Assembly: GCF_002252585.1 (NCBI RefSeq)
Contig: NZ_NQLD01000005.1
Source of the DNA: Methanocatella intestini
Lineage (GTDB): Archaea > Methanobacteriota > Methanobacteria > Methanobacteriales > Methanobacteriaceae
Strand: one strand, 5' to 3'
Length of the DNA: 60,848 bases
Shown: positions 42,372-52,800 of the stretch, in pieces
Position numbering within the stretch: the stretch's first letter is position 1
Layout: the number at the start of each line of letters is the position of its first letter
Program-made: the position numbers and the translations under genes
Notes under the pieces: generated by a model
Database searches by the model: none
What the model saw: only the letters and a program-made list of their open reading frames with translations
What the model was told of the DNA's origin: nothing

Positions 42372-43150
42372 AAAGCATCTAATGTTACTTTTTTATCTCT
42401 TTTTAACTCTTTTGGAGGTTCTACTGCAACAAATTCAATTCCTTCTTTTTCAAGTAATTCTTCAGCATCGTTTCCAAGTGACGGAGCTACAAGCAATCCT
42501 CGAATTTTCTTTTTTTGAACGCGACATTCTTTTAAATAGTCATTGTCATCATCTTCAAAGTCAGTAAGGTATCTTTTCAGTTGTTTTACAGCACTTACTC
42601 CTGCTTTACGTGCTTTCAACTCTAAAATCATTAAGTTATTGTCACGGTCTTTTCCTAAAATATCTATAAATCCATGTTCAACACTGTATTCTCTTGCTGT
42701 TGGTTTAAAGCCTTCTTCAATCATATGGGGCTTTTCCATAATCATATCCCCCATATCTTTTTCATAACCTGCCTGTTCAAGTTCTTCGAAGTCTTCAATA
42801 TTGGCATAAGTTATGTATTGGACTTTCCTGATTTCAACGATTAATAGTTCTTTAGGTGTTCTTCTATGACTTTCTAAAATCAGATTGTCATCTTGAATAT
42901 AACCTCTTGTTTTGGATTTTGGAGGTTGCCAGTTTACAGGTTCTACTTTTTTTTCCTGGTGTATTAAAAATGAACCGTCTGGTTTTATTAGGATTATACG
43001 TTCTCCCCAATTCAATTCACTTAATGCTCTTCCTTCATAAGTAACTTTGCAACAGGCATATATGGTTATTGTAGCTTTTTTTCTTAATGCTTCTTCTACT
43101 AAACCATAAGCATCTTCACAATTTGGGTTTTCTAGTATTTTATATTTCAT
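42368..43150 (-). CDS. nucS: Endonuclease NucS/EndoMS
   Basis: Mismatch-directed or branched-DNA endonuclease that works with the PCNA clamp; in many archaea and actinobacteria it replaces MutS-MutL repair. The 260-residue length fits. An N-terminal beta-barrel domain is followed by a RecB-like nuclease core with Asp in GFIDILGKD near residue 166 and the Glu-x-Lys in MILELKARK near residue 178. The C-terminus KKVTLDAF resembles a clamp-binding peptide. No ribosome-binding site is seen at ATG 43150; probably leaderless. Confidence 0.92.
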   Translation of the reverse strand: MKYKILENPNCEDAYGLVEEALRKKATITIYACCKVTYEGRALSELNWGERIILIKPDGSFLIHQEKKVEPVNWQPPKSKTRGYIQDDNLILESHRRTPKELLIVEIRKVQYITYANIEDFEELEQAGYEKDMGDMIMEKPHMIEEGFKPTAREYSVEHGFIDILGKDRDNNLMILELKARKAGVSAVKQLKRYLTDFEDDDNDYLKECRVQKKKIRGLLVAPSLGNDAEELLEKEGIEFVAVEPPKELKRDKKVTLDAF

Positions 43151-43204
43151 TAAAATAAGATTACTGCAGTTTAGTTTAAATATTTTATTATGAAATTTAT
43201 TATT

Positions 43205-44194
43205 ATGGATTTAGACGATTATTTTATTTCAAAACGTGAAGAATATATTATGGATTCTTTCAGATTCCAAAATGGGGAAGTGTTAAACAATGCTGTTGTA
43301 GAATATATGACCTTCGGAACTCCAAAATACGATGATAACGGATGTATTAATAATGCTGTTGTATACTGTCACGGTTCTTTAGGAAATTATGCTTCAGTTA
43401 GCAAATTATGTCCTTTATCTTATGCTGGAGGTCCTTTTGATAAAAATGAATTCTTTTTTATTTCACTTTCTGAACTAGGTGCTCCGGGTTCCTGCAGTCC
43501 CTCAACAACTGGGTTGAATAATTCATTTCCAAAATATAGTGTTGAAGATATGGTTAATTTTCAAAATAAGTTCTTAAAAGATAAATTCGGAATAACTCAT
43601 GTTAGGGGAATTATTGGAAACTCTATGGGCGGTTTTGTAGCTTTAACCTGTGCAGTTCTATATCCTGACTATGCGGATTTCATTATTTCCGGAGCAAGCG
43701 GTTATAAAGTAGCTGGACGTAATTATATTCTCTCAAAATTAGTTGATGAGATTATTTCAACTGATGAAGATTATGACTCTGGAAACAATACTTCTTCATT
43801 AGAAAGAACATTAAGATTAGCTACTCAGGCGGTTTACAGTTTCGGCATTTCAAAAGAAGCTCTTCACAAAATTCCCAATAATCAGTTAGATGTGGAATTT
43901 GATGAATTTGGAGATGAAGGATTGCTTGACAGTATTTTTGATGTTAAATATTGCAATGATGCTACTCTGGATTATGATATTGAAAAGGATTTGAATAAAA
44001 TAAAATCTAAAGTTTTAATAATTGGAATAAATCAGGATCAGTACTTTCCTCCAAATTTAGATGCTATTCCAATGTATAATTTAATTGAAGATTCTGAATT
44101 AATTATTTATGACTCTGATTTGGGTCATATTGGATTTAGGGAACTTGAAACAATTGAAAAAGAATTATCTGAATTTATGAAAAATTTCAGGTGA
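43205..44194 (+). CDS. Alpha/beta hydrolase, homoserine acetyltransferase-like
   Basis: A MetX-like alpha/beta-fold protein of 329 residues. VYCHGSLGNYA near residue 55 is the oxyanion region, GIIGNSMGGFVAL near residue 138 is the nucleophile elbow with Ser, and the final GHIGF near residue 308 supplies the His; Asp is probably in NQDQYFPP. It may acylate homoserine or be a plain esterase; sequence does not settle this. The ATG at 43205 is preferred over 43190 because the TATA-like TTTAAATATTTTA (about 43175-43187) lies about 25 bases before it, consistent with a leaderless start. Confidence 0.75.
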   Translation: MDLDDYFISKREEYIMDSFRFQNGEVLNNAVVEYMTFGTPKYDDNGCINNAVVYCHGSLGNYASVSKLCPLSYAGGPFDKNEFFFISLSELGAPGSCSPSTTGLNNSFPKYSVEDMVNFQNKFLKDKFGITHVRGIIGNSMGGFVALTCAVLYPDYADFIISGASGYKVAGRNYILSKLVDEIISTDEDYDSGNNTSSLERTLRLATQAVYSFGISKEALHKIPNNQLDVEFDEFGDEGLLDSIFDVKYCNDATLDYDIEKDLNKIKSKVLIIGINQDQYFPPNLDAIPMYNLIEDSELIIYDSDLGHIGFRELETIEKELSEFMKNFR

Positions 44195-44199
44195 TGATA

Positions 44200-44478
44200 A
44201 TGGATGTTAAGATTGCAGATTATGGTATAATTGGTGATAAATGTTTTATTTTGTATAATATAAGTGGTTTGACCAATAATCAGTTGGAATTTTTAAATAA
44301 TAATCTTGATGATGAAACGCAAATAGTAGAAGATAATCTGCTATTAAAAACAAAATTTAAAAAAGAGTTTTTCCCATTTAAAAGTAATGAATCCAAAATT
44401 AAAGAAGATGATTTTATTTCAAGAGAAGAAATTGAAATGAATTTGTTTTTATCCAGTTTTTTAGAAGATATGGATTAA
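44200..44478 (+). CDS. Small hypothetical protein, 92 residues
   Basis: A small acidic protein (MDVKIADYGIIGDKCFILYN) with a beta-rich first half and a helical, Glu/Ser/Phe-rich end. AGGTGATGATA, overlapping the end of the hydrolase gene, precedes the ATG at 44200. It is therefore coupled to the hydrolase. No family recognised. Confidence 0.65.
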   Translation: MDVKIADYGIIGDKCFILYNISGLTNNQLEFLNNNLDDETQIVEDNLLLKTKFKKEFFPFKSNESKIKEDDFISREEIEMNLFLSSFLEDMD

Positions 44479-44492
44479 AAAAAGATTTTAAG

Positions 44493-44513
44493 TAGCTAGA
44501 ATTATTCTAGCTA
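44493..44513. terminator. Perfect hairpin between convergent genes
   Basis: TAGCTAGAAT (44493-44502) and ATTCTAGCTA (44504-44513) form a ten-base perfect stem around one base. It lies between the stop of the 92-residue gene and that of nadA, and includes the nadA stop. With T-rich runs on both sides it can end transcription in both directions. Confidence 0.5.
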
Positions 44514-45428
44514 TTTTGATACTTCCAGCATATGTTTTGTAGCTTTTAAGGATTTTTCAGCTATTTCTTTTGGAACAGTTACTTGCGGTTCTTCGTTTTT
44601 AAGTGCATCTCTTACTTTTTCTAAAGTATGTAATTTCATAGTGCTGCAAATAGCTCCTTCAAGTAAAGGATATAATTTTTTACCTGAAATTTCACTTTCA
44701 AGTCGTGTAATCATGTCAACTTCAGTACCAATTACAAATTCATCTTTATCACTTTGAGCAATATATTTTAACATGCCTCCAGTTGAGAGGACTTTGTCAC
44801 ATGCTTCCTGAACATCAATATTACATTCTGGATGACAAATTATTTCTGCATTTGGATGTTGTTTTCTTTTTAATTCAACGTCTTCAACATGGAATAATTT
44901 GTGAACATAGCAGTGTCCGCCTTTTGGAACAGGTATAATTTCTTTAGAAGTTTGTTTAGCTACATTACTGCCTAAATTATTATCTGGTCCGAAGAGTATT
45001 TCATCTTGAGGTAAACTTTCAGTAACTTTTAGTGCATTAGCTGAAGTACATAAAGTATCTGCATGTTGTTTAGCTTCAGCAATACTGTTCACATAAAGAA
45101 TTACTCCTGCATCAGGGTGTTCTTCTTTTGCTTTCAATAATTCGTCTTCAGGTAACATATGTGCCATAGGACATTCTGCTTCTAAATCCGGAATTACAAT
45201 TTTTTTATCTGGATTTAAGATATAAGCAGTTTCAGCCATAAAATCCACTCCACAGAAAATAACCAAATCTTTATCTTCTATTTCAGCAGCTTTCATACAT
45301 AATTCTAATGAATCTCCAAGGAAATCAGCTATTTCTTGAATTTCTTTAGGCTGATAATTATGTGCAAGGATTATTGCATTTTTTTCATCTTTTAATTGTT
45401 TAATTTCATCTTGTAAAGACCCACTCAT
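44511..45428 (-). CDS. nadA: Quinolinate synthase NadA
   Basis: Condenses iminoaspartate with dihydroxyacetone phosphate to quinolinate, first ring-forming step of NAD synthesis, with a [4Fe-4S] cluster. The 305-residue protein has AHNYQPKEIQEIADFLGDS at the N-terminus and the cluster Cys in IFCGVDFMAETA near residue 80, HPECN near residue 192 and GAICSTM near residue 278. The ATG at 45428 (MSGSLQDEI) follows AGGTGAAAATA. It is in one unit with an MscS gene and rnz; nadC is divergent beyond rnz. Confidence 0.95.
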   Translation of the reverse strand: MSGSLQDEIKQLKDEKNAIILAHNYQPKEIQEIADFLGDSLELCMKAAEIEDKDLVIFCGVDFMAETAYILNPDKKIVIPDLEAECPMAHMLPEDELLKAKEEHPDAGVILYVNSIAEAKQHADTLCTSANALKVTESLPQDEILFGPDNNLGSNVAKQTSKEIIPVPKGGHCYVHKLFHVEDVELKRKQHPNAEIICHPECNIDVQEACDKVLSTGGMLKYIAQSDKDEFVIGTEVDMITRLESEISGKKLYPLLEGAICSTMKLHTLEKVRDALKNEEPQVTVPKEIAEKSLKATKHMLEVSK

Positions 45429-45433
45429 TATTT

Positions 45434-46177
45434 TCACCTATTGTTAACATACTTTCTAATTTCGTTAGTAATAATTGATTTATATTTTTCTTTTTTATTA
45501 AAGTCTTTTATCCAAAATGATATTTTCAATGTGCTTTCTTCAAAATTTATGCCTTTTGAAAAAACTTGAGCTTTTGGATTTTTTAGAATACCTTTTTGTC
45601 TGTTTATAAAATCTAAAATATATGTTTCAAATTCTTTAATATCTATATTCAAACCTATCCCAATAGTTAAATCTACTCTGTGCCTTTCTTTTTTATTGTA
45701 TTGTAAATAAGTGTTGTTGGTTAATATGGAATTTGGAATATTGCTTAACACACCATTGTCATCCCTAATAGTTGTTGATCTGAGGCTTATTGTTTCTACA
45801 GTTCCTTTCATTTCTTTGATTTCAAGAGTATCTCCAACTTTAACGCTTCTGCCCATTATCAGCAAAATTCCTGAAAAGAAATTGGATATAAGATCTTTAG
45901 CTGCAAAACTTACTGCAATACCTACAATTCCTAAACTTAACAATGTTCCTGCCAGATTTATATCAAATATTTGCAATATGGACATCAGTGCTATAAAATA
46001 GATTATATAATTTATAATGTCTCTAATAAGATAAATCAGAGTAATGTCTTTTTTAAATCTTTTTATTTTATTCATTAAATAAGCTACAAGCCTTACAATA
46101 ATACTTGTAGCAACTATAATCGTTAAAATGAAGATTAATTTTGAAATAGGATCTTCTAACATATCTATAATATTCAT
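45434..46177 (-). CDS. MscS-family mechanosensitive channel
   Basis: A 247-residue small-conductance channel with three N-terminal membrane helices (about residues 14-35, 55-75 and 80-105), the pore helix region GIVGIAVSFAAKDLISNFFSG near residue 93, and the beta domain with LRSTTIRDDNGVLSNIPNS that is typical of MscS. It releases solutes on osmotic down-shock. The ATG at 46177 lies one base after the rnz stop (46179), so it is coupled to rnz. Confidence 0.88.
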   Translation of the reverse strand: MNIIDMLEDPISKLIFILTIIVATSIIVRLVAYLMNKIKRFKKDITLIYLIRDIINYIIYFIALMSILQIFDINLAGTLLSLGIVGIAVSFAAKDLISNFFSGILLIMGRSVKVGDTLEIKEMKGTVETISLRSTTIRDDNGVLSNIPNSILTNNTYLQYNKKERHRVDLTIGIGLNIDIKEFETYILDFINRQKGILKNPKAQVFSKGINFEESTLKISFWIKDFNKKEKYKSIITNEIRKYVNNR

Positions 46178-46178
46178 A

Positions 46179-47081
46179 TTATGCACTTAAAATTTCTATT
46201 GTCATTAAATCGTCTGCAACTTCAACATTTTCAAAAACTTGCTTAGCTTCTTTTAATAAATCCTCAGTATCAGTATATCGTGTACTGATGTGAGTTAATA
46301 TTAATTGTTTACTGTTGGAGCATTTAGCTATTGTAGCTGCATCCTGTGATGTTGAATGGAAATTTTCTCTAGCTTTGTCTTCATCTTCAAGTGTGTATGT
46401 TGACTCATGGATTAGCAAAGTGCTGTTTTTTGCAAATTCAATCATTTCATCACATGGTCGGGTATCTCCTGAATATGTGATTTTTATTCCTTTTCTGGCA
46501 GCTCCAAGAACTTGTTCGGGTTTTATGATTTTCCCGTTTACTTCAATTTCTTCACCATTATGCAGTTTTCCAAAAAGAGGACCTACTGGAACGCCAAGTT
46601 CAATGGCTTTTTCTCTTAAAAACCTTGGTTTTTTCTTTTCTTCTATTGAATATGCAAGATTAATTACATTATGCTTAACTTCTTGGGATTTAATTATATA
46701 TTCAGCAGTTTCAACGATTGTTCCACTATTAATTTCTATAAATTCAACTTGAAAATCAAATTTACAGTAACCTAAAGAATAAATTGCATTTTCAACTTGT
46801 TTAATGCCTTTTGGCCCATATATTTTTAATGGCTTTTCTCTTCCTCTAAAATTCAAAGATTGTAATAACCCTGGAAGTCCCAATATATGATCTCCATGAT
46901 AATGACTAATAAAAATCTTAGATATTTTCATTGGACTTATTTTTGCATATATTAACTGTCTTTGGGTAGATTCTCCACAATCAAACAACATAACTTCACC
47001 AAATGCTTTTAAAATTATCCCAGGATGATTTCTAGTATATGAATGAACTGCTGAAGAGGTTCCTAAAAATGTAATTTCCAT
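46179..47081 (-). CDS. rnz: Ribonuclease Z
   Basis: Trims the 3' end of tRNA precursors. The 300-residue length is the short form. The metallo-beta-lactamase motif HYHGDH is near residue 60 (SHYHGDHILGLPGLL), GDTRPC near residue 212, HESTY near residue 232 and THISTRY near residue 270. AAGTGATTAA precedes ATG 47081. It is first in the unit rnz-mscS-nadA and divergent from nadC. Confidence 0.95.
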   Translation of the reverse strand: MEITFLGTSSAVHSYTRNHPGIILKAFGEVMLFDCGESTQRQLIYAKISPMKISKIFISHYHGDHILGLPGLLQSLNFRGREKPLKIYGPKGIKQVENAIYSLGYCKFDFQVEFIEINSGTIVETAEYIIKSQEVKHNVINLAYSIEEKKKPRFLREKAIELGVPVGPLFGKLHNGEEIEVNGKIIKPEQVLGAARKGIKITYSGDTRPCDEMIEFAKNSTLLIHESTYTLEDEDKARENFHSTSQDAATIAKCSNSKQLILTHISTRYTDTEDLLKEAKQVFENVEVADDLMTIEILSA

Positions 47082-47148
47082 TTAATCACTTATTATATAT
47101 TATAATAGAAATATATATCAACATATAATTTAAAATTTTGGTGATTTT

Positions 47149-47979
47149 TTGGATAAAATAATTGAGTACATGCTTGAAGAGGATGAAGGTTTTGGAGATA
47201 TTACCTCTGAAGCAGTAGTTAATGAAGATAAAATTGTAAATGCTCATATTATTTCTAAAGATGAAGGTATTTTAGCAGGCATTAACATCATCAAAGAAAT
47301 GTTTGAGTCTAGAAATGTCCAAGTAATTTTTAATTTAAAAGACGGAAATAAAATAGCTGAAAATGATTTGCTGATGAGCTTGAAAGGTGATGCAAGGACA
47401 ATATTGTTGCTTGAGCGCTCTGCACTAAATCTGCTTATGAGAATGAGCGGTGTAGCTAGTGCTGCTGATTATCATGTTAATCTGGTAAAAGATTATGATG
47501 TAATAATTGCAGGAACCCGTAAAACATTGCCGGCTATTGGAAAATTTGATAAACAGGCATTGAAAATCGGTGGTGCCGATACACATAGATTTTCCCTTGA
47601 TGATATGGTTTTAATTAAGGACAATCATATAGCCAGTGTTGGAACTCCTTTGGAAACACTTTTAAAAGCTAAAGAAAATGTCAGTTTTTCTAAAAAAATT
47701 GAAATAGAAGTTGAATCTCTAAAAGATGCTATTGACTGTGTTGAAAATAAAGCAGACATTGTAATGTTGGATAATATGTCTCCTGAAAAAGTTGAAGAGG
47801 TTTTAAACGAGTTAATTAAATTAAATATTCGTGATAATTCTTTAATTGAAGTTTCTGGAGGAATCACTGCTGAAAATATTGTGGATTATGCTAAATTAGG
47901 TATTGATATAATTTCTCTTGGAGCTTTAACTCATTCAAGCAGAAGCTTAAACTTTTCTTTAAGAATACTTGGTGATTAA
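47149..47979 (+). CDS. nadC: Quinolinate phosphoribosyltransferase NadC
   Basis: Converts quinolinate and PRPP to nicotinate mononucleotide, the step after NadA. The 276-residue protein starts with TTG at 47149 behind GGTGATTT. Signature parts are LLERSALNLLMRMSGVAS near residue 85, GTRKTLPAIGKFDKQAL near residue 124 and VMLDNMSPEKV near residue 205, then the C-terminal EVSGGITAENI. It shares the 67-base spacer with rnz on the other strand. Confidence 0.94.
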   Translation: MDKIIEYMLEEDEGFGDITSEAVVNEDKIVNAHIISKDEGILAGINIIKEMFESRNVQVIFNLKDGNKIAENDLLMSLKGDARTILLLERSALNLLMRMSGVASAADYHVNLVKDYDVIIAGTRKTLPAIGKFDKQALKIGGADTHRFSLDDMVLIKDNHIASVGTPLETLLKAKENVSFSKKIEIEVESLKDAIDCVENKADIVMLDNMSPEKVEEVLNELIKLNIRDNSLIEVSGGITAENIVDYAKLGIDIISLGALTHSSRSLNFSLRILGD

Positions 47980-47983
47980 AAAC

Positions 47984-48646
47984 ATGTCTGTTGTAAATAA
48001 ATTTAACCAAAAAGCTAAAGAATATGATAGTGAAAGGAGAGCTTTAATACCATGTTTCGATGATTTTTATGGAGTAGCTATTGATTGTATTGATTTTAAA
48101 AAAGACAATCCGAAAGTTTTAGATTTAGGTGCAGGAACAGGTATTTTGTCCCAATTTTTACTTGAAAAATATCCCAATGCAGAAATTGTTCTTATTGATT
48201 TGGCTGGGGAAATGCTGAAAGAAGCTGAAAAAAGATTTGAGGGCAATGATAATATTTCATTTATATGTGATAATTATCTGACTCATGAATTTGACACGAA
48301 ATTTGATATAGTTATATCTTCTCTTTCTATTCATCATTTAACTGGAGAAAAAAAGAAATTTTTAATTGAAAAGTATGCCGATTTATTAAATGATGGCGGA
48401 AACTTTGTCAATGCAGATCAGGTTTTAAATCCTAATAAGGGTGTTGAAGATTATTTTAAATTAAAACTTGATGAACATACTGGTGAAATTAGTGAGAAAG
48501 CTTATGAAGAAGCTAAAATTAGAAGAACTTATGATAAACCAAGTTCTGTGGATTTTCAAGTTGAATGTTTGAAAAATGCAGGATTTAATTATATTGGAAT
48601 TCCGTATAAATATTATGTTTTTGCAGTATTTTGGGCTAAAAAATGA
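47984..48646 (+). CDS. SAM-dependent methyltransferase
   Basis: A class I methyltransferase of 220 residues: motif I VLDLGAGTGILSQF near residue 44, the Asp end of beta-2 in IVLIDLAGEM near residue 72, motif IV-like FDIVISSLSIHHL near residue 107. GGTGATTAAAAAC precedes the ATG at 47984, so it is coupled to nadC. The small-molecule or protein substrate is unknown. Confidence 0.82.
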   Translation: MSVVNKFNQKAKEYDSERRALIPCFDDFYGVAIDCIDFKKDNPKVLDLGAGTGILSQFLLEKYPNAEIVLIDLAGEMLKEAEKRFEGNDNISFICDNYLTHEFDTKFDIVISSLSIHHLTGEKKKFLIEKYADLLNDGGNFVNADQVLNPNKGVEDYFKLKLDEHTGEISEKAYEEAKIRRTYDKPSSVDFQVECLKNAGFNYIGIPYKYYVFAVFWAKK

Positions 48647-48656
48647 TAAATTTAAT

Positions 48657-48716
48657 AATATATAAAAATCATAATTATTAAAGATAGATGATTATTATTT
48701 TTTTTACAATGGTGAT
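48657..48716 (+). promoter_or_regulatory. Promoter region and ribosome-binding site of carA
   Basis: AATATATAAAAATC (48657-48670) is a TATA box; GGTGAT at 48711-48716 is the ribosome-binding site, four bases before ATG 48720. The leader is about 30 bases and shows no attenuator-like hairpin. Confidence 0.5.
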
Positions 48717-48719
48717 TTA

Positions 48720-49802
48720 ATGGTAAAAATGGCTAAATTAGCTTTGGAAGATGGTACAGTTTTAAAAGGTGATGGTTTCGGTTATGAAACTACTAAGGTA
48801 GGGGAACTTGTTTTTTCAACTGGTATGGTTGGTTATACTGAATCTTTAACTGATCCTTCTTTTAAAGGAGAAATATTAATGTCTACTTATCCTTTAGAGG
48901 GAAATTATGGGGTAAGTGAAGAATGGTATCAGTCAGATAAAATTCAAGCTGAAGGTTTTGTTGTAAGGGAAGTTTGCAGAGAAGTTTCTAATTTTTCACC
49001 ACAGAAAACTTTAGATGATTTTTTAAATGAATTTGAAACTCCTGGAATTAGCGGAATTGACACACGTGATTTAACTCTTAAAATTCGTGAGGAAGGTTCA
49101 ATGAAAGCAGCTATTTCAACTGAAAACATTCCTGATGACGAATTGATAGAACTTGCACGTGCTCAGCCAAGTATTGTTGATATTGATGTTGTGCCGCAGG
49201 TATCCACTAAAGAAATTAAAATTTTTGATGAGGATGCCAACAAAAAAGTAGCTTTAATTGACTGCGGTGTTAAGAAGAATATTATAAACAACTTTTTGGA
49301 ACGTGGAATCGGAGTTGTTTTGTTCCCATATGATACTGATTATAAAACTATTTTGGATTACTCTCCTGACGGTCTGATGATTACTTCAGGACCTGGAAAT
49401 CCTGATAGGGTACATGAAACTATCAGCACAGTTCAAAAATTATCTGAAAGATTACCTATTTTTGGAATTTGTATGGGTCAGCAGTTAGTAGCTAAATCTT
49501 TTGGAGCTAAGTCTTACAAAATGAAATTTGGACACAGAGGGGCAAATCAGCCAGTAAAAGATTTGCATACTGGCAAAGTATATATCACTTCTCAAAATCA
49601 CGGATTTACTATTGATAAAGAGTCTATTAATGAGACTGACTTAGTTTTAACTCAAGTAAATCTTAATGATGGAACTCCTGAAGGTTTTTCACATAAGGAA
49701 TTGCCTGTTCACTGTATTCAGTACCATCCTGAAGCAGGACCTGGTCCAAATGATACAAGATATGTTTTTGATAAATTTAGTCAAATGATGGACGAATATT
49801 AA
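48720..49802 (+). CDS. carA: Carbamoyl-phosphate synthase small subunit
   Basis: Glutaminase that passes ammonia to CarB for pyrimidine and arginine synthesis. The 360-residue length is standard. The class I amidotransferase domain has the Cys nucleophile in FGICMGQQLVAKSF near residue 252 and the His-Glu pair in CIQYHPEAGPGP near residue 335. The N-terminal synthase-docking domain (KLALEDGTVLKGDGFGYET) is present. It starts at 48720 and is followed 39 bases later by carB. Confidence 0.95.
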   Translation: MVKMAKLALEDGTVLKGDGFGYETTKVGELVFSTGMVGYTESLTDPSFKGEILMSTYPLEGNYGVSEEWYQSDKIQAEGFVVREVCREVSNFSPQKTLDDFLNEFETPGISGIDTRDLTLKIREEGSMKAAISTENIPDDELIELARAQPSIVDIDVVPQVSTKEIKIFDEDANKKVALIDCGVKKNIINNFLERGIGVVLFPYDTDYKTILDYSPDGLMITSGPGNPDRVHETISTVQKLSERLPIFGICMGQQLVAKSFGAKSYKMKFGHRGANQPVKDLHTGKVYITSQNHGFTIDKESINETDLVLTQVNLNDGTPEGFSHKELPVHCIQYHPEAGPGPNDTRYVFDKFSQMMDEY

Positions 49803-49841
49803 GATTACCATTTTATAATAAAAATTAATGAGGATTACAAA

Positions 49842-52800
49842 ATGCCTATTGATAAGGATATTAAAAAAGTGTTAATAATCGGTTCTGGACCTATTCAAAT
49901 TGGTCAAGCAGCAGAATTTGATTATTCTGGTTCACAAGCATGTAAATCACTAAGAGAAGAGGGAATTGAAACTGTCCTTGTTAACAGTAATCCTGCTACT
50001 ATTCAAACTGATATGGATATGGCAGATACTGTTTATACCGAACCATTAACTCCTGAAATTGTCTCAGAAATTATTAAAAAAGAAAAAGTTGATGCAATTT
50101 TACCAACTATGGGTGGACAAACAGGATTAAATATTGCTACAGGACTTGGAGATTTAGGTTTACTTGAAGGAATTAAAGTTTTAGGTTCTGATATTCAGAC
50201 AATCAAGGATGTAGAAGATCGTGATTTGTTTGGTCATTTTATGGATAAACTCAATGAACCTATTCCAAAATGCCATGCTGTAGAAAGTGTTGAAGAAGCT
50301 ATAGAAGCAGTAAAAGACATTGGTTATCCAGTAATTGTAAGGCCTGCATTTACACTTGGAGGAACCGGTGGTGGAGTAGCTTACAATGAAGAAGAATTAA
50401 TTGAAATAGCTACTCACGGACTGGATATGAGTTTCATCAATCAGGTTCTTATTGACGAATCTGTTTTAGGCTGGAAAGAATTTGAATATGAAGTAATGAG
50501 AGATAAAGAGGATACTTGTATTATTGTATGTAATATGGAAAACATAGATCCTATGGGAATTCATACCGGTGAAAGTGTTGTTGTAGCTCCTGCTCAAAAT
50601 TTAAATGATAGGGATTCACAGGCATTAAGGGATGCTTCCATTAAAATTATCAGAGCTTTAGGTATTCAGGGCGGATGTAATATTCAATTTGCAGTTAATC
50701 CGGAAACCGGAGAATACAAGGTAATTGAAGTAAATCCGAGGGTAAGTAGAAGTAGTGCACTTGCATCTAAAGCAACAGGTTATCCAATAGCTAAAATTTC
50801 TTCTAAAATAGCTTTGGGAATGACTTTAGATGAAATCAAAAATGATATTACTAAAGAAACCCCTGCTTCCTTTGAACCGGCTATTGATTATGTAGTTGTA
50901 AAAATCCCAAGATGGCCATTTGATAAATTCAGAGGAATCAACCGTGAAATTGGTGTTCAAATGAAAGCTACCGGTGAAGTAATGGCAATCGGTAGAACAT
51001 TTGAAGAAGCAATCCAAAAAGCTATCCGATCACTTGATATGGGTCATGACGGGTTTGAATATGTTGAATACACTGAAGATAATCTGGCTAATCCTACTGA
51101 TGAGCGATTATTCCAGTTATATTCAGCTATTAAAGATGGAATGGATTTGGATAAGATTCAAAAATTAACCAACATCGACAAATTCTTCTTATACAAAATC
51201 AGAAACATTGTTAATTTTGAAAATGAAGTTACTGAAGAAAAATTAAATGATGCTGACTTCCTGAGAAAAGCTAAACAGATGGGATGTTCAAACAAAAGAT
51301 TAGCTACTCTATCTAATCAGACTGAAGAATATATTAGAAACCTGCTTAACAGATTCAATATAAAACAGTCCTATAAAATGGTTGATACATGTGCTGCTGA
51401 ATTTGAAGCTAAAACTCCATATTATTACAGTACATATGATTCAGGTAACGAACTCAAATCATCCAATAAAAAGAAAATCGTTATTTTAGGTGCAGGACCT
51501 ATTAGGATAGGTCAGGGTATTGAATTTGATTACTGCTGTGTACATTCTTCACTTGCTCTAAAAGAGGAAGGAATTGAAACTATTTTAATTAACAACAACC
51601 CTGAAACTGTAAGTACTGATTATGATATTTCTGATAAACTCTTCTTTGAACCAATTACTTTTGAAGATGTAATGGGAATTATAGATCAGGAAAAACCTGA
51701 CGGAGTTATTGTTCAGTTTGGTGGTCAGACTTCTATTAATTTAGCAGTGCCATTAGCTAATGCAGGTGTTAAAATATTGGGAACACCATATGAAAGTATT
51801 GATGGTGTTGAAGACAGAGAATTGTTTGCACAACTCTTAAATAAATTACATATTCATCAGGCACCATATGGAACAGCCAATTCTTTCGAAGAAGCAAAAG
51901 AAATTGCAGAAAGGATTACATTCCCTGTTTTAGTACGTCCGTCATATGTTATTGGTGGAAGGGCTATGGAAATTGTTTATGACAATAATGAGCTTGAAGA
52001 ATATATGAAGGAAGCTGTAAAAGTTTCACCGGAACATCCGATTTTAGTAGACAAGTTCCTTGAAGATGCTATTGAATTGGATGTGGATGTATTGTGTGAC
52101 GGTGAAGAAGTATTTATAGCTGGAATTATGGAACATATTGAAGAAGCAGGTGTTCACTCTGGAGATTCTGCTTGTGTAATTCCACCTCAAACTATTCCTG
52201 AACACATTCTTAACACTATTCGTGAATACAGTACTAAGTTAGCTTTAGAATTGGATGTTAAAGGTTTAATGAATATTCAGTATGCAGTTAAACTTGATGA
52301 AGAAATGGTTTATATTATTGAAGCTAATCCTCGTGCAAGTAGAACAGTTCCATTTGTAAGTAAAGCTATTGGGGTACCGTTAGCTAAAGTAGCTACTTGG
52401 ATTATGACTGGAGCTAAATTAAAAGACTTTAATTTAACTAAAGAAATAAAAATTGACCATGTTGCTGTAAAAGAATCTGTTTTCCCATTCTTAAAACTCC
52501 CTGAATCCGATACTGTACTTGGACCTGAAATGAAATCTACCGGTGAAAGTATTGGTATAGATGAAAACTTTGGAATGGCATTTTACAAATCCCAGCTTGC
52601 TGCAGGTATGGATTTACCGAAAGAAGGTAAAATTTTCATTAGTGTAAAAGAACAGGACAAAAAGAAAATACGCCCAATTGCTGAAAAAGCAGCTAATTTA
52701 GGTTTTGAACTTGTAGCAACTAATGGAACTGCTGATGCTGCAAAAGGTGTTGATATTGAAAAAATTAAAAAAGTATCTCAGGGATCTCCAAACATCAGGG

